Source of the DNA: Isoetes taiwanensis
Lineage: Eukaryota; Streptophyta; Lycopodiopsida; Isoetales; Isoetaceae
Length of the DNA: 64,000 nucleotides
Reading direction: 5' to 3'
NCBI GenBank assembly: GCA_021234155.1
Contig: JAJEKV010000086.1
Span: 1,118,001 to 1,182,000, forward strand
A model generated the notes under the pieces. That model searched no databases. It saw only the letters and a program-made list of their open reading frames with translations, and was not told the origin of the DNA. Position numbers and translations under genes: made by a program. Below are positions 23,441 through 34,004 of this stretch, piece after piece (position 1 is the first letter of the stretch; each line of letters starts with the position of its first letter).

Positions 23441-23851
23441 TTTTTTTTTGTTTTTTTGAGAGTAAGGGTAGATTTTTCTATTAATTAGATAAAGCCATAC
23501 AATCCTTTTGTCCACCTATTAGGTATGACAATAGGAGAAAATTTGATACTCTTTATGAGCATCAAGTAGAAGTAGTAATAATAATATTCAAATAGAGGTA
23601 GCAGTAGATAAAAAAGAGTAATAAAATCCAATTGTAGTCTAAGAGAACTTAAGTGGAGTTCTGCTCTTTGGAGAGACGTATGCAATAAGAAGTCTTCAAG
23701 TTCCTGCTCTTAATTCCCTGTAAAAGCAAACAAAAAAACCAACCATGATTTCTCAACAGCTGTTTTCTGGAAATCATAGAGATGAGCACGGATGCTAGGA
23801 ATGATAGGATATGAAAGATGAAATGGAAGTCTGTAATGAGGGATCAGAGGT

Positions 23852-24309
23852 TTAGATATGGCTTTCAAGGTTGTTGTTGAACCATTCATTGTAGTGCTGG
23901 TAAAACTCTGTTGTAGAACCCAGAATGTAACTGCCTTGCCCTTTATCATTTTGCATCAGTAGCTTTGTCAAACTTTCCTTCCCCATCAGAAGAAGTAGGG
24001 TACCATATAAGTCTGTCAGGCGTTTATGGCTGTAGTACATTTCCCTGAACTTACTCAACTGAGTTTCTGTCATGCTGAAGTGAGTATTAAACAAGAACTC
24101 AAACAAGATGTGCATCTGTATGAACTCTCGAGTATATAATTTCTGCCCATACTGCTTCTCTTGTTCTTGAACTTTCAACCTCATTTAAGAAATCATCGGT
24201 CATCTCACACAATTGCTTCAATGTTAATTTTTTCCCATCTTGTTGACTTTGATGCAGGGCTATTTCATAACTGTCGATATCTGTGTCCAGCTTTGTGGCA
24301 CCTTCTCCC
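23852..24309 (-). other. Open coding-like tail downstream of LINE ORF2
   Basis: After the ORF2 stop the minus strand stays open in two overlapping frames (24479-24099 and 24184-23852). With one frame change near 24180 they give about 145 residues: a segment with KLDTDIDSYEIALHQ, then LCEMTDDFLNE, then a charged helical stretch with KQYGQKLYTREFIQMH and GKESLTKLLMQNDKG. It looks like protein rather than UTR, but I do not recognise it. It may be a third ORF, a captured host exon or a chance open frame. Confidence 0.35.
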
Positions 24310-27300
24310 TTAAGAAACATTAAGTATTCTGTCACAGTCAGAATATGGAGCATTAGAATCAATAACATTGAGAGAAGACACAAACAAATCGAAATGGCCC
24401 CTGTATAGCCCAATAGAATTCCAGCAAGTGTTATAACTGTCTCCAAATTTTCTTTTATGGCACGTTGCAAGGGCTTCAATATCTAATTGAAAATGCATTT
24501 TGATCCAGAAAATAAAGAGAGGTTTAGATGCGTAGAGGACCCTATTTCTGGATTTCCAAATATTCCATAAGGCAGTGTGCACAAGAGTGTTTGCAAAAAT
24601 GTCACCTTGTTGCAGGAATTGAATAATGTTACTGAAATTCCTGTTTTTCAGAAATGAGCCAAGCTTATTTAGGAACCAAGCCCAGAAAGGTCTCAGTTTG
24701 GGACAAAGGAATATATGCTGTAGATCCTCTTCCTGAAGACATCCAGAGCTACATATTGAATTTACATTGCATCTTCTAGATAGGGAAACCAAGTTTGTTA
24801 GACTTTTATGAGCAATCAACCAAACAAAGAAGCAAATCTTAGGGGTACAATATGACTTCCAAACATTTTCAAAAAGAGACTGAACTTGAGCTTGATCTAA
24901 TGACCATTTCTGCAAAGCCTTTAGTGGAGCATCAGTCACATTAATCAAGGTATAAATTTCTTTGACCCTGTAAGCATTTTTTCCATTTATGGAGCAACCA
25001 ATAGATTTACTGAAGTCACCAAAATTATTAAAGGAAGCCAAGATATTCTTAAAATGCAGAAAAAGCTTCTTATCACTAGAGGTACCCCTTAGAGCAGTCT
25101 TCAAAGCAGTCCAAGTTATGAAAGTGTTATTCCCTCTGTAAAGATCTTTTATAGCAGTGATACCCTTATTAGACCATTTGCTGTAGATCTTAGGATGTTT
25201 AGTGGCCATTGTATTGGAGAATTGATCAGAGAAGATTGGTGACCAAAAAAGATCAGTATTCATAGTGGCTTGAATAATATTGTCTCTCTGAAGCACAGGA
25301 TGAATTTTATTCCAGGCCATTATCAGATTTCTCATCAGAGGAGAAGTATTGGGAGCAGGGTGAATGTCCACAAAAGCAGATTGAGGAAGGGAATGCTTAA
25401 TAGAGGGATGTCCAGTAGGGTGGGAACAATTAAGCCAGTACTCAATGAACTGGGATGCAGCAGAATTATTTCCCATGATAGTTCTCCAGATATATTTTTC
25501 TGCCAAAGAACAAGCCTGCAGGTGAAGATTTTTACAGCCAAGTCCACCCAAATTTTTAGGCCTAGAGACAGAATTCCAATTAACCAGATGTGAGCCATTC
25601 TAGATGAAATTTCTAATAACCTTCTCCAACTCAGAGTAAATTGATTTAGGAGCAATAAGAGCAGAGGAAAAGTACACATGAGAGGAAGCTAAAACTGAGT
25701 TTGCAATGATTGTCCTGCCAGCAAAAGATAGGCAATTCCTATAATTATTCAGTTTTCTTTTGATTCTTTGCAGGATAGGATCCCAAAGACCCTTTAAATT
25801 TGGACTTAGAGAGAGAGACATACCTAATAATTTGGAAGCTTGATTAGGATTCAGAACTTGAATATCACAAATATAAGTCTGAGAGACATCTCCTATGATC
25901 TTACTTTTGTCAATATTGAGATGGACACCTGATTCAGCAGAGAACTCCTTAAGAAGATCTAGGAAGGTATTGATGTTGCTGGGATTGGAATCCAGGAAGG
26001 CAAAAGTGTCATCAGCATACTGTGAAATTGTAAGCATATCCAGGTTATTAGGAAGAGATAAACCAGTTAACAGTCCAGAATTTTGCAAATGGAGAACACA
26101 TCTCGTGAGCATTTCAGCAACAATGAGAAAAAGATAAGGGGCCAATGGGCAACCTTGTCTAACACCTCTTGCCAAGGGGAAGAAATTTGAAGGAGATCCA
26201 TTAATCAAGACAGCAGAGTTGGACATAGAATTTAAACCATGAATAAGAGATATGAGTTTGGCATGAAAACCCATTTTTTTGAGAGCAATGTCAATGAAAT
26301 CCCAATTTACAGTATCAAAAGCTCTCTTAAAATCTAACTTAAGTAGAATGCAAGATTGATGGGAAATCCTATTCCAATGTAAGCCTTCCATAGCACTAAT
26401 ATAATTATCTAGGATAAATCTATTTGGTAGAAAGGCAGATTGATTAACACTTATATTTTTCTGGAGAAAAGCCTGAATTCTTCTAGCAATAATTTTGGCA
26501 CAGAGTTTGTAAGCAGAATTGGTGAGAGAGATTGGCCTCCATTCATTGAAGGAAGTAGGATTGTCCACCTTTGGCACTAAAGTAATGAAACCAGCAGAAA
26601 TGGAAGAGTGTAAATGATTAGAGTTCCAAAACCCATGCACAAAGCCAATAATATCAGTTTTCATAATGTCCCAAAATTGAGAATAAAATTCTGGGGGAAA
26701 CCATCAGGACCAGGAGATTTGTTCTTGGAGAAGCTCAAAAGAGTTTTAAAAATTTCCTCCTCCCCAGGAATAGCAGTTAAGGAGATATCCATAGCATCAA
26801 TAGGATTTGGAAGAATAGAGTCCAGCCTAGCAAGAAATTTGTCTCTGTTTATTTTATCAGTAGCAGTAAGATCATTATCCTTGAAAAGAAATGAGTAGCT
26901 GTCATAAAAATATTTCTTGATCTCATGATTCGAGCTGAGAGTAGTGCCAGAGTCATTTATTACATGACTTATAGAGTTCTTGAGAAGTCTGGACTTAGCT
27001 ACTCGAAAGAAAAATTTAGAACTCCCGTAGTCAATCTCACTATTGTATTTGATTTTGCATTTTATTGCAGAAAATCTGGCTTCCTTTTCCTCAATGGATT
27101 TAAGGTGCCTCTCAATTAATTCCTCTGCTATGTGAAGACTAGAATTATAAGGGTCAATTTGCAGCAGGGACCTCACATCTTTCATCTTATGAAGAAGACT
27201 TTCTTTTTCTTGAATCTTGGTCTTATTTTTATTTTTTGCCCAAGCCTTTATCCACTCTTTAGCCTTTTTTATTTTGGAATAGAAATTTTTCATAGATGTA

Positions 27301-28133
27301 TTAGGTAGCATGGGATCAAGGGACCTGTAGAAATCAGAGAACTCTTCAAGAAAAGTGTTGCTTTGAAGGAGAGAACAATTAAATTTAAAAGGAATATTTC
27401 TCTCCCTTGGGGGATTAAGCAGATGCTTGGTGCAAAGAAATTGAGGCTGATGGTCCGAGATGGAAGTACCTTCATCACTTGTGACATAGCAATTATCCCA
27501 AAAATCAGAGTTTGGATTCGAGACATAAAATCTATCTAAGGCACAGAACACTCTGTCAAGATTTTTTTGTTTATTAGACCAAGTGTAAACAGAGGTAGAA
27601 GAAGGAATATGTATGAGGGATGAGTCAGAAATAAGATTATTCCAACTCACCCTCTCTGTCACAGACATATTAATTTTATTTCCCAACTTCATATCCCAAG
27701 TAGGGGTATTATTAAAGTCTCCTGCCAGAATCCAGTCAACAGAGGAATTTTGAGTGATCCAAGAATTGATATTGGGCCAAAGGTTTTCTCTCTCCTTTGG
27801 ACAGGTGGAGGCATACACATTTATGACTCCAAAGGAATTGTTGTTCACAGAAAAAATGACAGACTGCCACATTTTGGAAAGACTATTGCAGAAAGAGACA
27901 TGCTGGAGGTTTTTCCATATAATGGCCATTCCTCCTCTAGTACCATTAGCTTCAATCCAGATTGATGAGGAGCCTGGGTAAATCCAGTCTCCCAAATTAG
28001 AAGCTTCAAATTTAGGAAGTTTGAGTTCCTGGAGCATGATAATGTCTGCATCATACTGCCTGATTTGAGAAATTGCTCTCCTTCTCTTCAAGGGGCCTTT
28101 AATACCTCTTAGATTCCAACTAACAATCTTCAT
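24310..28133 (-). pseudogene. LINE ORF2: endonuclease, reverse transcriptase, zf-RVT
   Basis: It makes the nick and copies LINE RNA at the target. From the N-terminus it has an APE-type endonuclease with SWNLRG (Asn7), LQELK (Glu36), GDFNNTP and SISDHQP. The reverse transcriptase has SPGPDG, WRPISLTN, LKLDFKRAFDTVNW, GVRQGCPLAPYLF and catalytic QYADDTFAF. The C-terminal zf-RVT region has CFFVWLIAHKSL followed by a Cys/His cluster (CSSGC, HIFLC). The start at 28133 lies 33 bp after ORF1. Two lesions break it: a 1-bp deletion in a C run near 26697 that shifts the frame just before the RT domain, and a TAG at 25600-25602 where the context predicts Trp (NFI*NGSHLVNW). There is no RNase H domain. 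Confidence 0.93.
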
Positions 28134-28165
28134 TTATAGATGAGATAGGAAATAATAGAGGGAAC

Positions 28166-29878
28166 TCATTTAAATCTCCCCAAATTTTTGCCAGACTTTT
28201 TATTACTCTGTTTAGATTTTTTACTTCGAGTATTATTGGCAGGGGTGTTGGCATCCACCAATTTTAGCAAAGATTTGGAATGAGGCTTAGCCTTACAGAA
28301 AGAATCTCTCAAGTGCTCATCATCTCCCCATATATTTTCCCCTAGATTTTCTTTATTAGAATCTAGATCTTTCTCACTCTCACTATCAGAAGCACCCCCT
28401 GGAATAAACTCAAACATCCTATTTACTGAGCTATCAAACAAGCATTTCTTAGCTGAATGAAAAGGTACTTGCCTGGGCACTTGAGCATCCACAAGAGAAG
28501 TATGAGAGTTGATGCAGATCTCGGGACTAAGACTTGGAGGAGTTTCATAAACAACTTGGAGCTGATCTCGATCTGGAGTGTCTAATACCATTGCGTTCTC
28601 AGAGGAACAGCCTGAGAAGCAGTCAACCTTTCCAACCTCCAGGGCCTGAGTGCCAATATGAGTTGAATTCATGCAGACTAACCCTTCCTGAAGAATGGCC
28701 ATTTGTTGCTCAATATCTGCTGAGATTGATTGTCTCTTTTGGTTTACAAGGGGAGGGGATATTTCAATATCAATCAGAGGTTGGGGATGAGATGGAGGAA
28801 ATGAACATGGAGATTGGGGGGGTAAGGGAATATCACTATGTGTAATTGAGGGAGTAGCATGATGTGAAGCAGGGATGTCATGATTTCCAGCAGACAACAA
28901 TTGATCATCAAGGTTAGTATTTAAATCTGCAAGTACCTGAAACTGATTGGAGCAGAGAACAATGTTTTCTTGATCGAGTTCATTTGAAGTCACCAATGGA
29001 GTTATTTTATCCACTTTGTCCAGGTCGTGTTGAGGAAGAGTTGATGAAGAATTCTTGCATTTATCCACTGCTAATGTTTTCTTTTGCAGAGATTTAGAAA
29101 TCTCTACTTGTTTCTCTACTTGTTTCTCCTGAATTGTTGTAGAAACCAGGAGTTGAGATTTATTTGCATGGCTTTCCCTAATTAATAGATCTCCCTTACT
29201 GCTTTTTTGAAGATCCAGTTTAGAAGACAATTTGGAATTATTCAATATTTTGCATCTTGAATAATTCTATCAAGAGTTGAATGCAATTCTTCTGTTGATG
29301 TTGCTGACTGATCCATAGGGGCTTTCCCTTTTCCAATATATTCACCATATTTCTGTATCACCTTTATTTCTGCAGGCTTTTTAAATATTCTTGTCAAAGC
29401 ACTTTTATTTGAAATTGTTGCAGAACTATGATGGTCATGAGTTTGCTTTGACTTCTCCTTTTCCAACCTATTCTTAATGATTCTCCTTTGAGAACCATTG
29501 ACCCTTTTCCAGCTGAAATCATTATGTTTATTAGCATTTGATGCATTACCTAATAATGTCATCACAGAGGTTGCATTTCTGTCTGGAAGCATAGCATTTC
29601 TGGTTGCCATTGTATCCTGTGGGGATATAACTTTCTCAGCTTGACTCATATCCTTCAAGGGAATTGTATTTATTGTCATGTCTATCTGATTCTTAGAGCA
29701 TGATCTGCAGTTGTCATACCAAAAATGCCTGTTCTTACATGTTTGACATTGAGGAGGCAAACCTGACCACCTTAGTGATAGAGTTGACTTCTGTCCAAAA
29801 GCATCAAGGAATGGAATTTGGATTGGAATGTCTTTGGAAAGGTCAAGTTGGATGAAGGCACGGGGTGGTCTCTCAGGG
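28166..29878 (-). pseudogene. LINE ORF1 (5'-truncated), DUF4283/zinc-knuckle type
   Basis: This is the nucleic-acid-binding protein of plant L1 elements. The surviving N-terminal part has PRAFIQLDLSKDIPIQIPF, the end of the usual DUF4283-like module, and a Cys/His motif C-X2-C-X3-H-X5-C (CQTCKNRHFWYDNC) that departs slightly from the common CX2CX4HX4C. A long polar, low-complexity tail follows, ending in a Lys-rich segment. A frame change near 29245 separates two open parts (29898-29242 and 29245-28166). The first residues of the left open frame (KSFQKC) come from gypsy DNA across the junction, so the LINE itself begins near 29878 and has lost its 5' end. Confidence 0.85.
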
Positions 29879-30680
29879 CACTTTTGGAAGGATTTCATGA
29901 AAGGGCTGGGAGTAAGCCTCAGTATGAGTAGTGGAAACCACCCTCAAACGGATGGACAAACCGAACGAATTAACATGATCCTAGAGGATATGTTAAGAAG
30001 TTTTGTGTTTGAAAAACAGTCCAAGTGGGAGGAGTATTTGCCCATACAGGTTAAACACAACAATGCATACCATCACGGGGAACCAAAATGAGCCCCTTTA
30101 TGGCAATGGCGGGTAGAAACCCAAGGTCATATCTTTGGGACTAACCAAGCCTTGAAAAGCGATGCGGCTATCCATATGTTGGAAGATATGCAAGCCATAT
30201 TGTATCGGTGTAGGGCAAACCTAAGGAAGGCTCAAGATCGAGGCGGGGTGAATGCCAACAAACATCGTGAGAGGTAACCTTCAAGGAAGGTGAGTATGCC
30301 TTCTTCACGAATAGTCTACCCCTCGGCACTCAAGGTTGGGACCTTGAAGCCACTAGTCAAGGAAAGATTCCCAAATTGGCCTTCCCGATATCTTTGGACC
30401 CTTCAAAGTGTTAAGAAGGATCAATGAGGCGACATATGAGTTGGAGCTCCGGATGGAATAGGGTGCATCTGTTCCATGTGAGCCAACTCAAAAAGCAATA
30501 TTGTCCACGGACAATGTAATTGCTCGGCGACAACCCCTAGCCCTTAGCTACGAGGTAACTCTGAGGCGATTCTAGACACTCGCATTGGAAGCTGCGCCAA
30601 TAGAAATATTGCGAGAATACTTGATCTTGTGGTGAGGTCAATCACTCTCAGAGGCCACATGGGAGAGTGAAAGTATGTCT
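29879..30680 (+). pseudogene. Integrase C-terminal part and chromodomain remnant
   Basis: This continues the integrase after the LINE. HFWKDFMKGLG and HPQTDGQTERIN (about 29936) supply the catalytic Glu of the D-D-E triad. The frame is open to the TGA at 30089, then several frame changes follow. RVHLFHVSQLKK can still be read at about 30461-30500, the conserved segment that precedes a chromodomain. The chromodomain itself survives only as PIEILREY...ILW*GQSLSEATWE at about 30596-30670. Chromodomains steer integration to histone-marked chromatin; this one is clearly inactive. Confidence 0.85.
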
Positions 30681-30946
30681 GACAAAATCCTCATCGGCCC
30701 GGCCCCGGGCAGGTGGAGGCCACGAAAAGATTAGAAGGGTCGAATAGGAGGATAGTTATTTGAGGACTTGCATCAGGGATAGCAAGTAGGGACGTCCAAA
30801 AACTATGAGCTACGAAACCATGGTCACAAGGTGATCCCGGGAACGGGTTTCCGAAGGGACTAGATGAAGAAACCGTGGTTACGAAGTGACCCAGGGAAAG
30901 GGTTTCTAATGCACATACACCCACAATCCTTGGGGACCAAGGATTT
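30681..30946 (+). other. Chromovirus 3' untranslated region
   Basis: Non-coding DNA lies between the chromodomain remnant and the polypurine tract. It contains a short imperfect duplication around GGTCACAAGGTGATCCCGGGAA (30829) and GGTTACGAAGTGACCCAGGG (30876). Confidence 0.6.
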
Positions 30947-30960
30947 AAAAGGGGGAGGTA
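30947..30960 (+). promoter_or_regulatory. Polypurine tract
   Basis: AAAAGGGGGAGGTA lies directly before the TGTTATG start of the 3' LTR. It has the composition and position of the RNase H-resistant primer for plus-strand DNA synthesis. Confidence 0.92.
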
Positions 30961-31434
30961 TGTTATGAACATAATGGGGCAAAGAAAGGGCAATCCAAAT
31001 AAAACATTAGCTATGCTAATGTAACCCTTTTAAAACTGATGAGGTGGCGATGACCCATTGGATGGGTCACTCAAGAGCCATCGAAGCATGGCTTCAGCAC
31101 AGGCAGCCAACGGATCTGCCCTTTGGGCAATCGATTCATGCCCTGGAGGGGCTTAGAAGGCCAGAAGGTGTTTCGACCCAGCAAATCGGCCTGTTGGCCT
31201 TCCATTGAGCCCATCCAAAGCACATTTGGTGCCCTATATATAATCTGCAAGATTTGGGGCAGCAGCACGGTTTTGCCACAGAGGAAGCTCTTAGATTCAT
31301 TCTACTGATTGCTTGCATCATACAGGGTCTTAGGAAGGCTCTCAACACCGTGGGGGAATCAGGGATTCCGAGGGAAGAGGCGGTAGGTGTAATTGATGCG
31401 GCTTGTGGCTCAGGTGCAGCCAAGAACTGTAACA
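30961..31434 (+). repeat. Complete 3' LTR (474 bp)
   Basis: It begins TGTTATGAAC and ends GAACTGTAACA, with TGTTA/TAACA terminal inverted repeats. A TATATATAA box at about 31238 is the likely promoter. Compared with the inverted 5' LTR piece at 33611-33999 I count about eight differences over ~389 bp, mostly transitions, so the two LTRs are ~98% identical and the insertion is fairly recent. Confidence 0.95.
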
Positions 31435-31439
31435 TCACG
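31435..31439 (+). repeat. Target-site duplication TCACG (3' side)
   Basis: TCACG follows the 3' LTR directly. The reverse complement, CGTGA, directly abuts the outer end of the inverted 5' LTR piece (34000-34004), as expected if both were once the two borders of the same insertion. Confidence 0.88.
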
Positions 31440-32760
31440 TTCACATGGGTTACATCCAAGTAGAGGCGTACTCGAGCTGCTAGTAGAAGAATTAGGAGAA
31501 ATTCTCCAACTTCCCACGTTAGAACAACAAACTAACAAGTTGTTCACAGTCCTTCTTAGTGCCACAAGACAAGAGGATAAATAACATTCGTCTTTAGCAG
31601 GCTTCCCTCAAAATAGGTGGTTCAATGATCAATGGAAGGAGCTTAAATACCAACTCAGACTAGTAATTGACCCCACCCACAGGTTGTAGGCAATCAAACA
31701 ATACAAAGCTTTCCCCAGGGGCAAAAAGACACAATATATGGCAGAACACTAGCAGGAGATGTTCTACCTTCTTGATCGATGCCCCAAGACATTTTAGAGA
31801 AGAGTGAGCAGAAACCTACATAGTCTACTGGAAATATTTCTCAAGACTAGTGGGAGAAATGCTTGATGCAGCTTTATGATTCTAATGAGGTTCGTATAGT
31901 GAAGTGCCAACACAAATAGGCCCAACACTGGTTATAACAGAGGCAAACCTCACTAACGGCTTGCAACATGGCAAGGTTGCAGATTTAGATGGCATGCAGG
32001 CTGAATTATTAATGTGGATTGGCTACAGATTGTTCTCGTGCTTACTAGTCTATTCAATAGATCCCATCTGGAAGGCTCTCCCGCACAATGGATCGTCATC
32101 AGGTGATCCATAAAGCCCTGCCAATTACTCAATAATGGTCGGCTTGTGATTGGCAAAGCTATTGACTAGTGTTGTTGTGCAGCAATTGACAACGTGGGTA
32201 AAGGAAACAGAGGTGTGTACACTGGCACAAGCATGTATTAGGCCTAAGCACTCCACCATCGACCACATTTTCGCCTTGTGCGCCTTGATAAAAGACACCA
32301 GAAAGAAACGACAAGATTTGTACGGGTGCTTTATGAACTTTGCCAAAAGCTTTTGACATGGTCCATAGGAAGGAAGAAAAATCCCATAGAAAATGAAAAA
32401 TGCACTTTACAGGTTATATGTAACATGTTCAGCTCGAATGCCACCCTCAGGCAGGATTATGAAAATTAGTATTAGAGTTTGTTAAGGCTATCCACTATCT
32501 CCTACGTTTTTTCATTTGTACATTAATCAGCTTGAGGATTGGCTTACACAGCATGGAGGTGTGAGGAATAGGCTTGTTCACTATATCATTTGACAGGCTA
32601 ATATATGTGGATGACTTCGACCTTCTAACATATATACCCCAACGAATATGCAACAACATGTGATGTCTTAGGTACTCTTTGCCAAGCAACTGGAATGCAC
32701 ATCAACTTGGCCAAAACCAAAGTGCTCTTGGTTTTCATTGAGGTAATAAAGATAGCCTGA
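31440..32760 (+). pseudogene. Decayed non-LTR reverse transcriptase (not L1-like)
   Basis: Reverse-transcriptase motifs can be followed across frame breaks. NGLQHGKVADLDGMQAELL at about 31958 matches the usual GKAxGxDGxxAE block. QACIRPKHSTIDHIFALCAL and YGCFMNFAKSFD at about 32225-32360 match the QAGFRP.HST.DHIF...CFVDF.KAFD block. LIYVDDFDLLT at about 32598 is the catalytic box, with Val in place of Ala in the usual YADD. TGMHINLAKTKVL at about 32690 follows. The wording is of the RTE/CR1/R2-like kind rather than plant L1; the exact clade is undetermined. It lies between the 3' LTR and the inverted LTR, so it was the flank of the chromovirus before the inversion. Confidence 0.75.
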
Positions 32761-32821
32761 GGTCAAGATGTGGAGGTAGTGCAAACACACAGCATGGAAT
32801 AAATTACTACTCCTATATTTT

Positions 32822-33417
32822 AGCGTAGCCAAAATAGGTTTAGCTAAACCACCTTCAAATTGGGCCTAGAAGTTTCTAACACTTGGCTAAACTAAATGAT
32901 TTTTCTCCATCACAGTTTCTTGCTTTTGGCTAAACTTCCACAAATAGTAATTTTAAAAAATCCAAGCATTTTGGTAAAGACATTGAATTTATTGTAAATA
33001 CAATGTAATGCAATATAGTTAAAAGTAATGGCAATCAACATAATATAGCATAATTGATGGAATTATTATAATTGTTATGACTTCCTTGATATGAATAACA
33101 AAGACATAAATCAAGCACAAAAGTACATGAACATGTTCCAAAAAAAAAAAAGAAGGGTACATTGTTCCTTTTCCTCTAATGCGTCAACTTTTACTTGGAA
33201 CAAGAAAAAAATGGACCATATTTGATAGTTTCTTAAAGTTGGTACATATATCGGTGTTGGTTTTTGGGCTAGATTTGGCTATTTAACCTAAAAGCTCACT
33301 TGGCAGCAAAAAAATGGGGCTAAAATTTTCTTGTTTTGGGGCATTTTTTCCATTTACTTTAACCATTTTTCTTGGCAAAACTACTATCAAATAGCCATTT
33401 GGCTAACCTTAGCCGCT
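32822..33417. mobile_element. Possible MITE (596 bp)
   Basis: This AT-rich, non-coding block has ends that read AGCGTAGCCAAAAT on the left and, as reverse complement, AGCGGCTAAGGTTAGCCAAAT on the right. It is flanked by ATTTT on both sides (32817-32821 and 33418-33422), a possible 5-bp target duplication. GGCTAA/TTAGCC motifs recur inside. The flanking bases are low-complexity, so the duplication could be chance. Confidence 0.35.
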
Positions 33418-33610
33418 ATTTTATTCCACGACACACAGGAGTTCACTACACAACATATTGGGATACTTGTATTAGCAGTGGGTGACGACGAGTTGGGAAG
33501 CTTTTTATGCGATGTAGAACAACTAATACAAAGCATAGTTTTACGACTTGGTCATACCAATCGCACTTATTCAGGGTGTTCATGGCGCTGGTGTTTCTAT
33601 GGAGTGGAAA
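33418..33610. other. Flank adjoining the right inversion breakpoint
   Basis: There is no recognisable gene. The sequence stops abruptly at GGAGTGGAAA (33601-33610), where the inverted LTR piece begins. Before the inversion this DNA would have faced the sequence now at about 19400. Confidence 0.5.
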
Positions 33611-33999
33611 GGTGTTGAGGACCTTCCTAAGACCCTGTATGATGCAAGCAATCAGCAGAATGAATCCAAGAGCTTCCTCTGTGGCAAAACCGTGCTGCTG
33701 CCCCAAATCTTGCAGATTATATATAGGGCACCAAATGTGCTTTGGATGGGCTCAATGGAAGGCCAACAGGTTGATTTGCTGGGTCGAAATACCTTCTGGC
33801 CTTCTAAGCCCCTCCAGGGCATGAATCGATTGCCCAAAGGGCAGATCCGTTGGCTGCCTGCGCTGAAGCCATGCTTCGATGGCTCTTGAGTGACCCATCC
33901 AATGGGTCGTCGCCACCTCATCAGTTTTAAAAGGGTTACATTAGCATAGCTAATGTTTTATTTGGATTGCCCTTTCTTTGCCCCATTATGTTCATAACA
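33611..33999 (-). repeat. Displaced 5' LTR piece (first ~389 bp), inverted
   Basis: On the minus strand it reads TGTTATGAACATAATGGGG and continues to CTCAACACC, matching positions 30961-31349 of the 3' LTR with about 98% identity. It lacks exactly the part that survives at 19406-19478, apart from about 11 bp (GTGGGGGAATC). CGTGA at 34000-34004 is the complement of the TCACG behind the 3' LTR. It is not a separate solo LTR. Confidence 0.93.
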
Positions 34000-34004
34000 C
34001 GTGA

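Larger units (their letters stand above)
23441..29878 (-). mobile_element. L1-type LINE, 5'-truncated, inserted antisense in integrase
   Basis: On the minus strand it has a truncated ORF1 with a zinc-knuckle-like motif, ORF2 with endonuclease, reverse transcriptase and zf-RVT, a 3' tail with further open frame, and a poly(A) end (plus-strand poly(T) at 23441-23457). The 3' end before the tail reads TTTATCTAATTAATAGAAAA, similar to other plant LINEs. Damage is light: a 1-bp loss in a C run, one nonsense codon and one ORF1 frame change, so it is fairly young. Integrase text stops at FGLPRRI on one side and resumes at HFWKDF on the other. About 30 bp of the target (where relatives read VSDRG..F) are missing, so the insertion made a target deletion rather than a duplication. 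Confidence 0.93.
19406..31434 (+). mobile_element. Ty3/gypsy chromovirus, rearranged and interrupted
   Basis: In order the element has the end of a 5' LTR, a Met-tRNA primer site, gag, protease, reverse transcriptase, RNase H, integrase, a decayed chromodomain, a polypurine tract and a complete 474-bp 3' LTR. The integrase is split by an antisense LINE (23441-29878). The domain order PR-RT-RH-INT-CHD and the chromodomain remnant place it among the chromoviruses. It has a nonsense codon in pol, several frame breaks near the C-terminus and no full 5' LTR, so it cannot move on its own. The rest of its 5' LTR is found inverted at 33611-33999. Confidence 0.95.

Noticed and set aside
33611-33999. 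An independent solo LTR
   Set aside because: It lacks one end, the missing end lies at 19406-19478, and its outer flank matches the duplication of the nearby element.
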